The notes: generated from the sequence alone by a model not told the origin. A stretch of DNA of 64,000 bases from Silene conica (GCA_029255685.2 CM055312.2:19120649-19184648); one strand, 5' to 3'; numbered from the stretch's first letter, positions 26,901 through 36,102 are shown. A program made the numbers and translations.

Positions 26901-28138
26901 CCATCCTGACATACTCTTTTCTCTCTTATCCCTATCCCTACCCACAACTCATATCCCCGGCAACAGTCCTAGCTCAGGCAACTCCTTCCTCACTCCCCCT
27001 TCTCTTTCTCTTCCCCGTTTATCTCTCTTGCGAAAACTACCTCTTACTTCGTCTCAAATCTTATCATCACCCTTCGCTCACCTAACACCAGCAGTAATTG
27101 ACGGCGATCTCGCTATTAGCCAAGAACCGCCTGGCGTCAAATTTTTTATGGTAAAAAAATTTTGACTAGTTGAATGGTAGGATAAGTTTTTAAAATTTTT
27201 TGTTCCATTTTTTAGATCTACAATTTAAATCGAACGAAAGAAATGAGATATCGACTTTAGGTGAGGGAAGGAAAAAGGATAGGCGTGAGGATGAAAATGG
27301 GGGTGACAACTGTAGCCAGTTCCTTGCTGGCGTCATAACATTGTCGGACCTTGGGTGTGCTTGGTTTGCGGTGGTGGTGGTTCGGGTGATGAGCGTGATG
27401 TTGAGTGTGTGGATGTTGGTGGTTGTGACGAGATTTTACGAGATTTTGGGCAGTAGGGTGATTATGCTGTGGTTGGGGCAGTGGTCGCGGTGGTAGGGGG
27501 AGTGGTGATAGTGGTGGTAGTGCATACACAATATACCACCCTAGATACATTTGGTATTACTACCAGATACATTTGGTATAATTACTGGATAAAAATGTAT
27601 CCAGTAGTAATACCAAATGTATCTGGTACTTATACCAAGTGTATATAGGTAGTTCGTACACTCAGTTCACACGGGATCCCGTCCATATATAATACACACA
27701 CACACACACACTTACTTGCACAGAGATTGGAAAAATATTTGAAGTACCAAAAAAATTAGGGAGATAGTGGAGAAGTTTTACTGAAACACCTTTACATATA
27801 GCATACCTGCAAGGGTTATGTATAAATAATGGGGTAGTGTCGGAGCGAGTCATGTACTTTCAGGTGAACCTTGAAAGAAAATGGAAGGTGTTTCTGAATC
27901 AGATGTTAGAAATACAAAATTTCAGAATGCAAGGAAGTGGTTATCTTGATTGTCGGTTTTATTATGCTCTTGTATCCTGATTCGTATGTATGACAAAGTT
28001 GCCTAATGAAAAGTGTGCAAAATGCAGAAAGAATTCCTTGACAAGTATGAAAGCTTCGCACAACTTGTTGCCAAGGTTTACCCAACCGAGAATATCCCCT
28101 CCGTCGTCGAAATGAGAGATCTTTTGGCGTCGCTGTAA
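1990..28138 (+). CDS. SEC3A: Exocyst complex component SEC3 (SEC3A-like), 25 exons
   Basis: SEC3 is a subunit of the octameric exocyst, which tethers secretory vesicles to the plasma membrane before fusion. In plants it acts in polarised growth and cell-plate formation. The spliced product is 886 residues, close to the length I know for Arabidopsis SEC3A, and I recognise it along its whole length. Residues 1-167 are the N-terminal PH-like, phosphoinositide-binding Sec3 part. Residues about 210-330 are charged and coiled-coil-like, including [14 protein letters not shown]. Residues about 370-886 are the helical Sec3 C-terminal domain. Start: the ATG at 1990 lies in a good context and begins the conserved MAKSSADD. 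The stop is TAA at 28136-28138. Oddities are six threonines in a row at residues 170-175 and very large introns. Only one copy is present and no exon is broken. Confidence 0.96.
2168..4390. other. SEC3A intron 1, left part
   Basis: More than 2 kb of AT-rich intron. I see no coding exon of SEC3A and no recognisable domain or transposon terminus in it. Short open frames here have no protein-like features. Confidence 0.6.
4391..4900. mobile_element. Inverted-repeat element in SEC3A intron 1
   Basis: The two ends are inverted copies of about 175 bases. The left arm begins TGTCAAAAACTACCTTAT and reaches an inner CTATCTCACATG block. The right arm repeats this in reverse, ending ATAAGGTAGTTTTTGACA. 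About 160 bases of unrelated AT-rich DNA lie between. No transposase is present, so it is a non-autonomous element, Mutator-like by its long TIRs. I found no clean target duplication, so the ends are uncertain by several bases. A related copy lies at 22329-22857. Confidence 0.7.
6008..7768. other. SEC3A intron 5
   Basis: A 1.76-kb intron with a pyrimidine-rich tract around 6712-6790. The open frames I see (for example near 7110-7466) have no recognisable domain and do not match SEC3. Nothing else is supported. Confidence 0.5.
7918..8305. other. SEC3A intron 6
   Basis: A 388-base intron between exons 6 and 7. An open frame runs through exon 6 into it, but the GT at 7918 and the conserved residues resuming at 8306 show it is spliced out. 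Confidence 0.7.
8424..11024. other. SEC3A intron 7
   Basis: A 2.6-kb intron of ordinary AT-rich DNA. I see no transposon termini, tandem array or coding segment that I can support. Confidence 0.5.
11592..12870. repeat. Degenerate tandem array in SEC3A intron 8
   Basis: The array opens with a CTATAT/AGAG microsatellite (about 11600-11632). It continues with many imperfect units of the type gtgtaactttgatttttaag, about 20 to 60 bases apart, and later units of the type ccattgagagtgtaacttt. It is interrupted by the small TIR element at 12618-12780. The start resembles termini seen on some plant Helitrons, but I cannot confirm a CTRR end with a hairpin. It may be an array within a larger element. 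Confidence 0.6.
12618..12780. mobile_element. 163-bp MITE with CATGGTTTTAAATC termini
   Basis: It begins CATGGTTTTAAATC and ends GATTTAAAACCATG, perfect inverted repeats of 14 bases that continue with one mismatch for four more. The inside is GC-rich, unlike the surrounding AT-rich array. It is flanked by ATTGAGAG on the left and ATTGAGAT on the right, an 8-bp near-duplication that fits a hAT-type insertion. The flanks are also part of the local tandem repeat, so the duplication is not independent evidence. Confidence 0.75.
12871..14107. other. SEC3A intron 8, right part
   Basis: About 1.2 kb of AT-rich intron between the tandem array and exon 9. It includes a purine-rich stretch around 13080-13420. 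I see no gene or transposon end in it. Confidence 0.5.
14826..15014. repeat. Interleaved inverted repeats in SEC3A intron 10
   Basis: Block A (14826-14846) is inverted at 14916-14935. Block B (14861-14903) is inverted at 14931-14970, and its inner end is inverted a second time at 14995-15014. The order is A, B, A', B', B''. Two stems therefore compete or interlock instead of forming a simple hairpin. No coding content is visible. Confidence 0.75.
15411..15913. mobile_element. Possible diverged hAT-type MITE
   Basis: The left end TAGGGATGTCAATGGGG has the TAGGGNTGTCAA look common at plant hAT MITE ends. The inside is rich in GGGTGGGTATGG. The proposed right end reads TAGGCGCTTGGCATGG on the other strand, a poor match, and I see no target duplication. 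Confidence 0.3.
16967..17058. repeat. 23-bp tandem repeat in SEC3A intron 13
   Basis: Three near-identical copies of a 23-base unit beginning ggtgtgtcagctttct start at 16991, 17014 and 17037. A fourth, degenerate copy lies upstream. The rest of the 727-base intron (16715-17441) holds nothing I can name. Confidence 0.8.
17848..18378. other. SEC3A intron 15
   Basis: A 531-base intron. I see no element or coding segment in it. Confidence 0.6.
18460..19860. mobile_element. Nested inverted-repeat elements in SEC3A intron 16
   Basis: ATTACTACCTAATAAGTTCAA near 18466 is mirrored near 19795-19820 as the complement of ATTACTACCTAATATGTT. A second left copy of the TTACTACCTAA end lies at about 18846. 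Between 18500 and 18815 is a separate foldback with ACTCCCTTAAGTTGCA arms. I read this as one non-autonomous TIR element interrupted by, or adjacent to, another. An inner ATTTTACCCTCCCC block resembles the inner TIR of the element at 28670-30034. Exact ends and target duplications are not resolved. Confidence 0.5.
19861..21735. other. SEC3A intron 16, middle
   Basis: Mostly unannotatable AT-rich DNA. It holds one clear microsatellite at about 20872-20918, with CT repeats running into about 17 GT dinucleotides. I do not support the open frames around 20119-20418 or 21094-21370 as genes. Confidence 0.6.
21736..22161. mobile_element. 426-bp hAT-type MITE with exact 8-bp target duplication
   Basis: The left end is TAGACCTGGCAAACAGAT and the right end, read on the other strand, is TAGAGCTGGCAAATAATG. 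The flanks are TTACAATG at 21728-21735 and again at 22162-22169, an exact 8-bp duplication as expected of hAT transposons. The inside holds a tandem duplication of a segment rich in CGTGTCGTGTTCGTGTC and encodes no transposase. Confidence 0.9.
22329..22857. mobile_element. Inverted-repeat element, second copy of the intron-1 family
   Basis: Arms of about 150 bases are inverted copies. The left starts GGTTTTTTGTGAGAAACTACC and the right starts GGATTTTTTTGTGAGAAATACC on the other strand. Both continue through repeated AACTACCTTAC-type blocks. The repeated ACTACCTTA theme links it to the element at 4391-4900, while the centres differ. No transposase and no clear target duplication were found. 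Confidence 0.75.
22858..23801. other. SEC3A intron 16, right part
   Basis: About 0.9 kb between two small elements. I see no gene or transposon terminus that I can support. Confidence 0.5.
23802..24033. mobile_element. Small MITE before SEC3A exon 17
   Basis: The left end GTTGTGTTTGGATAG and the right end, ACCTTGTTTGGAAG on the other strand, form imperfect inverted repeats. TCTTAG occurs on both flanks (23796-23801 and 24034-24039), overlapping the right end by choice of boundary. The inside is GGGAGGGAAGG-rich on one arm and CCCTCTCTCTCC-rich on the other. It lies about 210 bases before exon 17. Confidence 0.5.
25900..26392. other. SEC3A intron 22
   Basis: A 493-base intron with no recognisable element. 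The same holds for intron 18 (24577-24930) and intron 19 (25013-25416). Confidence 0.6.
26626..28027. other. SEC3A intron 24
   Basis: The last intron, 1.4 kb. The left part has pyrimidine-rich DNA (26860-27070), then a G/T-rich stretch (27340-27520), then a strong foldback listed separately. It may contain a degraded TIR element, but I could not match its outer ends. Confidence 0.5.
27542..27647. repeat. 106-bp near-perfect foldback
   Basis: Two arms of about 50 bases are near-perfect inverted copies built from TACATTTGGTAT units, with a few bases between them at about 27590-27597. Each arm itself contains the unit twice. A CA microsatellite follows at about 27694-27710. Confidence 0.85.
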
Positions 28139-28669
28139 GAAATACATATGTTTAGAGTTTGTTATGCTTCATTTCAGCCTTTTCCACTAGTATATAGCAG
28201 ATATGAAAACTTACGTGATAGTGTAGTTTGGTAATTCTGAGTCATTTACGGACGAGGTAAATTGACGTATCATTTTTGCCACGTTTGAATTTTGTGATTC
28301 ATTTATTTAAGATCATAGAGCAAAACTTCTGTACAAGTATTCAAATTGATCAAGTAATTGGAAAGTGATGAGATCGTGGAAAGAGAAAAGGATAGCGAAG
28401 AGTTCGAATTGGTGTTTGAATATGTTTTGCCTTTTCATTCTTTGTTTTGCTGCTGTTTTTTTTCTGTCTTTATAAACTAAGTCTATCCATTCTTATTATT
28501 AAAAAAGATGTATTAAAATTGATATACGATTTCGATTTTAGCTTAAGCATTGTGTGGTTCGAGACAAATGGTGCCGTGGCGCATGAGATGGTAACATGGC
28601 AGAGTAATAGACTGGATGTTCCGGTAAGCTACGAATTAGATCCTGGGAGTATTTTCTGAGTTATATTAA
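28139..28669. other. SEC3A 3' flank
   Basis: The region after the SEC3A stop should include the 3' UTR and polyadenylation site. I cannot pick a convincing signal. It ends with the left target duplication (28661-28669) of the following element. Confidence 0.5.
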
Positions 28670-30034
28670 GAGTAAATTAACAATTACTCCCTTCAATATA
28701 CCACTTTTCAAAATTAACTTCCTTATGAAAACTTTTTAATTTTTTACCCCCAAAAATGTACTCTGATCAAAATTTGCTCCCAAACTGAGAATTCGGTGAA
28801 AATGTGTTTTTTATGACCGTTTTGCCCCTGTTTTAATGTTGTAGACTTCATCTTCTACCTACAAACACAACAAACCTAGATTTTGCATCTCCCAACCATT
28901 GATCTCCATCAAAATTAAATAAAATTCCACAATTTATTCAAGATACCGCGCCTCTCTTATTGAAGCTCTTTTGATCCGCATCTTCACCCGAAACTTTTCA
29001 CTCATCTTGTTTTACCATAATTTATTTGTTCGTAGCCCTATGTTGATAGTTGTAAACCATTTTTTCTGGGTTTAATGTTGATAATTTTATGGGTTCGAAA
29101 CCCTAATTTCTGGGTTTGAATCTCCCAAATCTGGGTTCAAAATCCTAATTTATTGATGTATATCCCTAATTTGTGTGCTTTAAACTCTAATTTAAATGAT
29201 TTTAAGTATAATTTCTGGGTTTGAGACCTAACTTTTGTGTTTTATAGTCTAATTTTTGAGTTTAAAATCTTCAAATTTGGGTTCAAAACCCCCAAATTAT
29301 TGTTTAAAACCCCGAAAACCCAATTAAAAATCTAATTTCTGGTTTGATTGTGTGGTGAATAAAGGAATGCGAAGGATTAAATTATTGATTTATGAATTGT
29401 ATAGTAGACAGTCGTGCCTTTTGAACCGTCGTCTTGCTGAATTCCTGGGCTTCTACATCTTGTTCATCTTTATTTTACAAGTTGCAAGGCATTTTGCTGA
29501 TGATGAATGCTACCTAATACCCATATCCTTGCATAATTCAGCGGCTAGAGGAATTTGCTCTACTTATCAAATGGATGATTTTATTGTTTGAGATTAATTT
29601 TATAGATGGTTATCAAAATTTGTGGGAGATTTTTGATGATGATGAAGAAAATGATGTATAAAAGTGAGGATGAAGTATATGAATGAGGTGAGGTAAAAAC
29701 AAGAAAAAAAAGGTAAAAATGAGGGAGAAAGGTGTATGAAGATGAATGAATGTATGAAGATGAAGGGATGGTATGAAAATGGATGTATGAATGTAGGAAG
29801 ATGACTGTATGAAGATGAATGATGTAAAAATAAGAGAGCGGAAGGGCAAATTCGTCCAAAAAATACAATTAAATTAAGAATATTCGATTTTTGACGGAAT
29901 ATGCTCCCTGTACGTTAGTTTGGGAGCAAATTTTGATCAGAGTACATCTTTTGGGGGTAAAAAATTAAAAAGTTTTCATAAGGGAGTTAATTTTGAAAAG
30001 TGACATATTGAGGGGAGTTTTTGTTAATTTACTC
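28670..30034. mobile_element. Non-autonomous Mutator-like element
   Basis: Terminal inverted repeats of about 115 bases start GAGTAAATTAACAA at both ends. TTATATTAA occurs exactly at 28661-28669 and 30035-30043, a 9-bp target duplication typical of Mutator-like elements. The 1,365-bp body has no transposase. It includes a stretch of repeated gggttt-type imperfect units (29080-29340) and purine-rich ATGAAGATG units (29630-29830). The open frame at 29352-29591 has no recognised domain, so I do not call a captured gene. Confidence 0.92.
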
Positions 30035-30043
30035 TTATATTAA

Positions 30044-30181
30044 AGGAAAAAAAAGATGAGACTTTGAGATGAACATATTAGGGGAAGATGTCCCATTTCC
30101 AGGACTAAGAAACGCGCAAGGAACATTGTTAACGAAAGGGAAAACAAGGAAGTTACAATATCTTTACTAGGTATCACAGTT
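30044..30181. other. Unique DNA between two transposons
   Basis: About 140 bases of apparently single-copy DNA between the Mutator-like element and element A. Nothing is recognised in it. Confidence 0.5.
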
Positions 30182-31807
30182 TGTAACAACAAATTTGCGT
30201 TAAATCTGTAAACAATAGATAAAACACAAACAAATGTAACAAAATAATAATTTTATTAAATTGAAGATTTCGGGTACAATCTAGTAGTTCTTCTACTGAT
30301 TCGATTTCCACTCTTGAATGACGAGGAGGGTCTTGATTTGAAGACTTAATCTCTCTGACGAGTTTGACTTGCTTATCTTCAATGACGGCGGCGAACGCTT
30401 GTTGTCGGATCGAAGAGTAGTCCTGTATTCAAATCTAGATGACTAGAATGCTTGTATTTCTTTTTTCTGGTTTCTCTTGGGAGAGATTTTTGTAGTGAGG
30501 TTTTTAGTTTTGTAGTGTAATTTTGTGATTAGGGTTATTGATTAGTCTTGAATGAGAGGGTTTACTCTTATATTTATAAGGGATTTTTTTGTTTGTTTTC
30601 TGGTAGACGGGTACTGCGTTTCAGTGCCTCTAGCCCATTTGACTCTTCCCCTTAATTTGTGCTAAATTCCCATGCATAGTGGAACAATAACCAATCCGTT
30701 ATTGACCACCCTCCTCATCATATATTAATGATGATTTTTTTTGGGTGTTGATTTTCGTAGTACAACTTTTACTCGGTACAGTACACTTTTTCCCAAATTA
30801 CCCCTTTGCACTTCTCCATGTTGCATAGTGGTTTACTGCCTTGAGAAAAAACAATAAACATGACTTCCTTCAACCTTAAGTACCTGACCATTAATTCACT
30901 GCCCTCAAACAACCGTTCTTTCTGCTACCCAGCTTGCCTTCCTCTTTCCCGTCACCAACGAGATCACATTTCCTATGGCACCATCAACCATCGATAAATC
31001 GACCAACTAAACTATTTTCAGGCCGGCCGCTGCCGCAAAGCTAGGCGAACACTTTATCAATCCATCCTCTGCTATGCACTCTCTCCCGCGTTCCCAACCG
31101 AACTTCGCCGGCGAAATCCAATCCCCAATACATCCGAACTACGTTGTGTATACCGTCGTGCATGACCTCGTTACCGACTACTTAACCACCCTAAATGCCC
31201 AAACTAATTTTGAAATTGAAAACTCTAAAAGAATATTCAAAATTCCAGAAAAACGAGAAATTTTTGATAAAAAATCAAAATCGTGTTTTATCATTGAATT
31301 GTGATCCATAATTGATGAAGTTAAATCAACTTGAGATGTGTTCATGTGTATTGAAATCGCAGAAGAGAGAATTTTTTGGCTTTTTTTCTAAACAAGGGTA
31401 ACAAATGGAATATTTGGGAGAAAATGTACTGTTAGGAGTAAAACACGTACTGCGAAAATAAATTACGTTTTTTTTTTTGTATTATGCAAAGTGCAAGCCC
31501 ATGTACGTATTTTCGACAATATTTGTTTTTGCCAAACATGATTTGGTGGGCTTATTTGAGCATGAGTCTAATTTGGCCCGGACATCGTCATTGTTGAACT
31601 CGTCATCTACGTCCCATACTTGTAGTAACATGAGACGCTCATTTTTTCCAAGTGGACGTTTGGTATTATGACGAGATGGACTAAAATACCGCCAAACTTG
31701 TTCGGGATAAAATTTACCGACCCATTTTGTCAAACGGTATTCTCCCAAATGTAAACATTTGACTTTTGACCCATTAAAATAATGTAAGACACATTTTTAT
31801 GTCTACA
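30182..31807 (-). repeat. Element A 3' LTR (left copy, with insertion)
   Basis: It begins TGTAACAACAAATTTGCG and ends ATGTCTACA on the plus strand. It matches the right LTR closely except for about 730 extra bases at 30743-31467, which explains its greater length. Confidence 0.93.
30743..31467. mobile_element. TIR element inserted in the LTR of element A
   Basis: It is absent from the right LTR, which shows the empty site. The ends are imperfect inverted repeats of about 50 bases; the left includes GATTTTCGTAGTAC and CCCAAATTACCCC, the right the complement of TATTTTCGCAGTAC and CCCAAAT. Both flanks are runs of T (8 and 11), against a single run of 9 in the empty site, fitting a T-tract target duplication. 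No transposase is present. The central GC-richer part (30930-31200) is not recognised. Confidence 0.85.
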
Positions 31808-31822
31808 AATTTGCCCCCTCGG
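31808..31822 (-). other. Element A polypurine tract
   Basis: Directly inside the left LTR, the minus strand reads GAGGGGGCAAATT up to the LTR. This is the usual place and composition of the tract priming plus-strand DNA synthesis. Confidence 0.75.
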
Positions 31823-32554
31823 GATTGAGTCACGTACACGAAGTTGATTGGTTAAGCGTGAGACGGTCCCGATACTTCATTTCGGAAACTGATGAGCCAT
31901 TCGTCGCAACTTAAGAGTTGAGTTTCAAGTTTCCCACGAAGCTTTGTTCATTTTTTTTTTGATGTTGTCGAGGATGCAAGCTGTCGAGGATTAAGTATCC
32001 AACTGACATGATTATTATAATAATCAAATCATTAATCCACAATTTAGTGGATTTGAGGTTGCATCTCGGATTACCCACTTTTGTTTAGAATTTGCGCTCC
32101 CTTGGAACACAATCACTTTCGTAGGTGATAAAAAATTGACTTCCATTAGATATGATTCTTTTCATAGATATATTTAAGATAGGAATTGCTAGTCTTTGAA
32201 TTTCAATCCTACTCAAATTCTAAATTGTAACCCATGTGTTACTATAAAAGAAACAATGAAACAATGAGTTGCACAATTTTTTTTATCTTCATCAGCCCGA
32301 TCGACTGTATTCGTAGAGCAAGCAATCTCAGAAGCACCCTTGAGGCCAAACTCATCATCCAAGCATTCACGGTTCATCTGGATTTTTGACAACGAAACGA
32401 ACCCCAGCTACACACAGACGAAGTACTCCAAATTCATCCCGACTTTCGACGACGAAACAAACATTTAAGCTACGTACAGACGGCCACATTCCAAATTTGT
32501 AGGTGAGCAAAAACTTGTAATTTACTTACCCCTTTTTTTTTCTTATGTCGCAGC
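31823..32554. other. Spacer between polypurine tract and PMD gene
   Basis: No coding content on the minus strand. It probably contains the promoter and 5' UTR of the PMD gene on the plus strand. A possible 5' UTR intron ends at the AG at 32552-32553, directly before the proposed ATG at 32555. Confidence 0.4.
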
Positions 32555-35500
32555 ATGAACTTTGCTAAGTTTCCGAGTAATTTATCTGTGTTTCCAAACG
32601 GGGTTCCCACTCAGTCCCAGTGGAAGAATTCTGTCCGGCCAAACACTATGTCGTCTCCTTGTATTAATTCTGTTCCTTCGAATATCAAGAACATTCCTCA
32701 GCAGCAGAGGAGGTCTCAACAAAAATCAACACCCGCCACCAAATCAGCCATCAAATACAAATCTGTATGGCCATACTCTAGACAAAGCGAACCTAATGGA
32801 TCGACTTTTCCTCATCACGAGCATCTCGTCCGTTCCCTTTTCTGTCAATTTTTTTTTGTTGTTGTTCCTGTCCGTTGTTAATTGCAGAAGGAAGGAGAAA
32901 ACAAGGGTGAATTTGGGGAAGGCAAGAGGACAAACTTGATTTTATTGGTTTCTGCTTTTTTTGTAACTTTTGACTTGCTTTTTGAAGTGGTTCACGTGGT
33001 ACTACACCACTTTACCTCATTATTATTTCTTTTTTCTTTTTTTTTTTTGGTCTTTGTATTTGTTTGTTTTTTTTTCTTTCGTTTTGTTTTGAAAAAAGAA
33101 TAACCTCTTTTTTTTATTTGTCTCAGGGTCCAGTATGATGCATTTTGAGACGACCACATTTCAAAAGACTGGCAAAAAGTGCTTAGTGACGGTTGTCGAC
33201 GTCGATGATAACGCAGGTAACGGAGTGAAACACGCCATCTTTCCCCCTGTGACTGGTCCCTTCGCCGAGTCTTGGATACCGATGATATATCCGCGAAATC
33301 TTGAGACTTGGTGGCAAAAGACTGAAGACTCATTACCGCTGCTTTCCTCATCACATCATCGAGAAAGTGACGGCATCCCGCTTTTGCCAAAATTGTTGCA
33401 CTTTCGACGCTCCAGGAATGAAGTTCAACGAGATGTCAACTTTCGCTTTGGCTCTGAATTTTATTACATTTCGCGTTACTGGGAATGGCTAGAAGACGTT
33501 ATTCGCGAGTGTCGCGGTCAACTGAAATCTGTCTCCATTTATGAAGCAGTTTATGCTTCGCTTTTCCTCTACCGACGTAGCACTCAATTGGTTGAGTCAT
33601 TTTGTGACTTTTGGTGCCCGCAGACAAACACATTGTTGACAGCGTCGGGTGAAATATCAATCAGCCTTTGGGACATTCGCTCCATCATAAGAATACCTTT
33701 AACAGGGTCATTTTATGACGAAGTGGTACCTTCGGCCGAAGAACTTCAAGGTTTTGATGATAACGACCGTCCGTATTTGCCCCCTAGCTGCAAGTATTTA
33801 TTTTCTGCATTTCATCGGATATCTCTTTCAGCAAAGAAGGATGGCAAAGTATCTTTCGAAGATTGGTGCCGTTTTTGGTTCAAAGGTGCACGCAAGTATT
33901 TTCCTTCATCTAAGACGTCTGACAAGAAGGGACACTTCCCAGTGCCACCACAACATTTTTCTGCATACGGAGAGCCTTCTGAGTGGGACGAGACCACACA
34001 TAACTTCTTTCTGATTTTAGGTGTTCCCGCAGCTGAGAGGCGAGAAACCTATCTTGCAGCCTTCATTTCTTGCTGGCTTTGTGCTTTTGTTCTTCCCGTT
34101 CGTGACCTAGGCCACATTCGAGCAAGCGTCTTCAAAGTTTCTTCTCTATTGGTCAGCAGCCAAGCAGTCTCTCTGGCGATACCAGTACTTGCGAGCATTT
34201 ACCGCGGTTTGAATGACATTTCTACTTCGGCAACACCAGGCAAGGATCACGGCTACTTTGTTGCTTACTATGTTTATGGGTGGCTCGCTAAATATTATCG
34301 TTCCCACAAGATTGATAGTCACTCGCCTGCTGAGGGAACCATGGTTGAGTTTCGGGGTTTGAACCCCGTCAAGTCCTTTCGTTCCGTAGAGGCACAAGAA
34401 CTAATTCAGTCTGGCACCCAGGTTTCGTGGCTTTCTACATTCAAAGGAGATAAGGAAGATGTGATATATGCAGATAATGGTAATAACATGCGTCGGCCCA
34501 CAGATTTTCTCATTGCCTCACGATCGAGCTTCCTAACCCTCCGACACGACAACAAGATCATCGTCGAACCGTACAGCCCTCATCGGTTTGCGCGACAGTT
34601 GGGTTTTTACCAAGACGTTCCGGGTGTACTTATTCGAGACATTCGTAACGCCACCCTTGAGCAACTATTTCAACTATTTGAGTCTTGCGTATGCTTGGGA
34701 TCGAATTCAAAGTTTATTATCCCGCGAGATGACCCAAATATTGGTACTGCGATCACTTCAAATTATGCCGCCTGGTTGAAGAACTTTTCTGATTTGATGC
34801 TCCCGAACAAGGTAAGGAAGTCTTCAAAGTCTCCTGACAGCAGTGCTTCCGAACAATTGGTAGAGGTCACGAAAGAACCGAAAGAAAGTGTGATAGTTCA
34901 AGCGCTTGCGATTCCAGACAAAGCTTTGAAACGTCCTTTGAAAGCAAAGTTTACTCAGAGCTCACTCCAGCAGTCTGTCGATCCTATTGCGCCACCGCCG
35001 AAGAAGAAGCGTTTGCAAAGTCAGGTAAATAAAATTTCAGAGGAGAAACTGTCACCACCAAAGGATAAGGAAAACATGAAAGAGGCGACTCGTAGAGAAT
35101 CGCCGAGTTTGCTGAAGGCGAATCTTACTCCGAGTCCGGCTCGTCGTACTCGATCAATCGAGGGTAAGGCTGAGGAACCTAGTATTAAGCACCTTCTTGA
35201 CGATGTTTCTGAAGCGGACGAGATCCCTTCCTTAGACGATCTTCCTATCTTTGATGAGGTTCTTCTCTTTTCTTTCCTTTTCTTTTTTATTTTTTTTAAA
35301 GCGCTCTTATTTCTTATCTTTCTTTTGCTCATTTATGTTCCCTCTTTTTCTTTAGAGCTGCATGCTTCCAATGAGCACCCTAGAAGATTTTCCAGATGTT
35401 CATGTTCCATTAAATTCAGACAGTCCGACAGAGAAAACAGCGCTTGATGCCATCTTGGGGCCACCCAAAAAACTTTCCTTTATAGAGAGCATGATCCTTG

Positions 35501-36102
35501 AAACACAACGCCAAGGCTATATCTCTATGGCTAATACGTTGCGAGAACGACTGTTGGGATCTGCCACTGCCGAGATTCCAGAATTAGAGAAGGAATGCGA
35601 GGCCTTCGCGGAGTTCTTAAAATCCAGTGCTGTTGATGCATCGGTATTTGAGGCACACGTGAAGAACTATCTCGCAGCTGTTTTACACCTTCAATCTGTG
35701 GGAGGAGAGTACACAATGAGTCAGCCTCATCCTTTGCAGTTTGAAGAACAGATTAAGGATGTCGATGACCGTATCTCGCGTGCCGTAGTCCTAGGAGATC
35801 AAGCAGCAAGAGAAATTGAGACGCTTGAAGGAAAATTTCAGGAAGCTGTGTTGTTGGAGGAGCAACTCAAGAAGAAAATGGAGGAAGCGCATGCCGTGAA
35901 ACAACAGTTACTTGCCCCTATTGCGGATGCAAAACAAAAGAAATTTGATCAAGCTTCCATTTTTAAGACTTTGACTGAAGAGAAGTCATCCTTGGAAGCA
36001 CGCGCGTTGACTGCAAAGCAAGAAGCCGAGAAGATTGAACATGCTGAGAGGCTCCTCTCCGAAGTAACTGAAACTTTCAAGAATTCGCAGTGGTCTTTTT
36101 GA
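32555..36102 (+). CDS. Plant mobile domain (PMD) protein carried antisense in element A
   Basis: This plus-strand gene lies opposite to gag-pol. My model has four exons: 32555-32827, 32888-32906, 33127-35258 and 35356-36102. Phases agree, giving about 1,056 residues. Exons 3 and 4 are well supported; exons 1 and 2 are weaker because intron 1 would be only 60 bases. A start at 33135 would give 956 residues. Residues about 170-580 are the aminotransferase-like plant mobile domain, with VVPSAEEL, the LPPSCKYLF block and PYSPHRFARQLGFYQDVPG. A basic, serine- and proline-rich linker follows, then a coiled coil (KEEQLKKKMEEA-like heptads) to the end. PMD proteins such as MAIN and MAIL1 act in gene silencing and genome stability, and related domains also occur inside transposons. 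The role here is unknown. Confidence 0.8.

Larger units (their letters stand above)
1990..28138 (+). other. SEC3A: SEC3A exon map
   Basis: Exons by position: 1990-2167, 5173-5243, 5547-5627, 5756-5823, 5905-6007, 7769-7917, 8306-8423, 11025-11129, 14108-14209, 14284-14421, 16267-16395, 16478-16558, 16640-16714, 17442-17615, 17700-17847, 18379-18443, 24248-24418, 24497-24576, 24931-25012, 25417-25514, 25609-25717, 25831-25899, 26393-26458, 26536-26625, 28028-28138. Every intron starts GT and ends AG. The phases agree across every junction, and the exons sum to 2,661 bases, exactly 887 codons with the stop. Least certain are the exon 1 donor (2168), which sits in a weak context, and the exon 3 acceptor (5546), chosen because the alternative four bases downstream breaks the frame. 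Confidence 0.9.

Noticed and set aside
27257..27550. Histidine- and proline-rich frame on the minus strand
   Set aside because: Low-complexity G/T-rich intron DNA; no conserved features.
31074..31304. 76-codon frame in the LTR insertion
   Set aside because: Lies in a small non-autonomous element and has no recognised domain.
35259..35447. Hydrophobic end of the long PMD frame, resembling a membrane anchor
   Set aside because: It is the translation of a T-rich intron with good GT and AG ends; the second exon continues in frame with a coiled coil.
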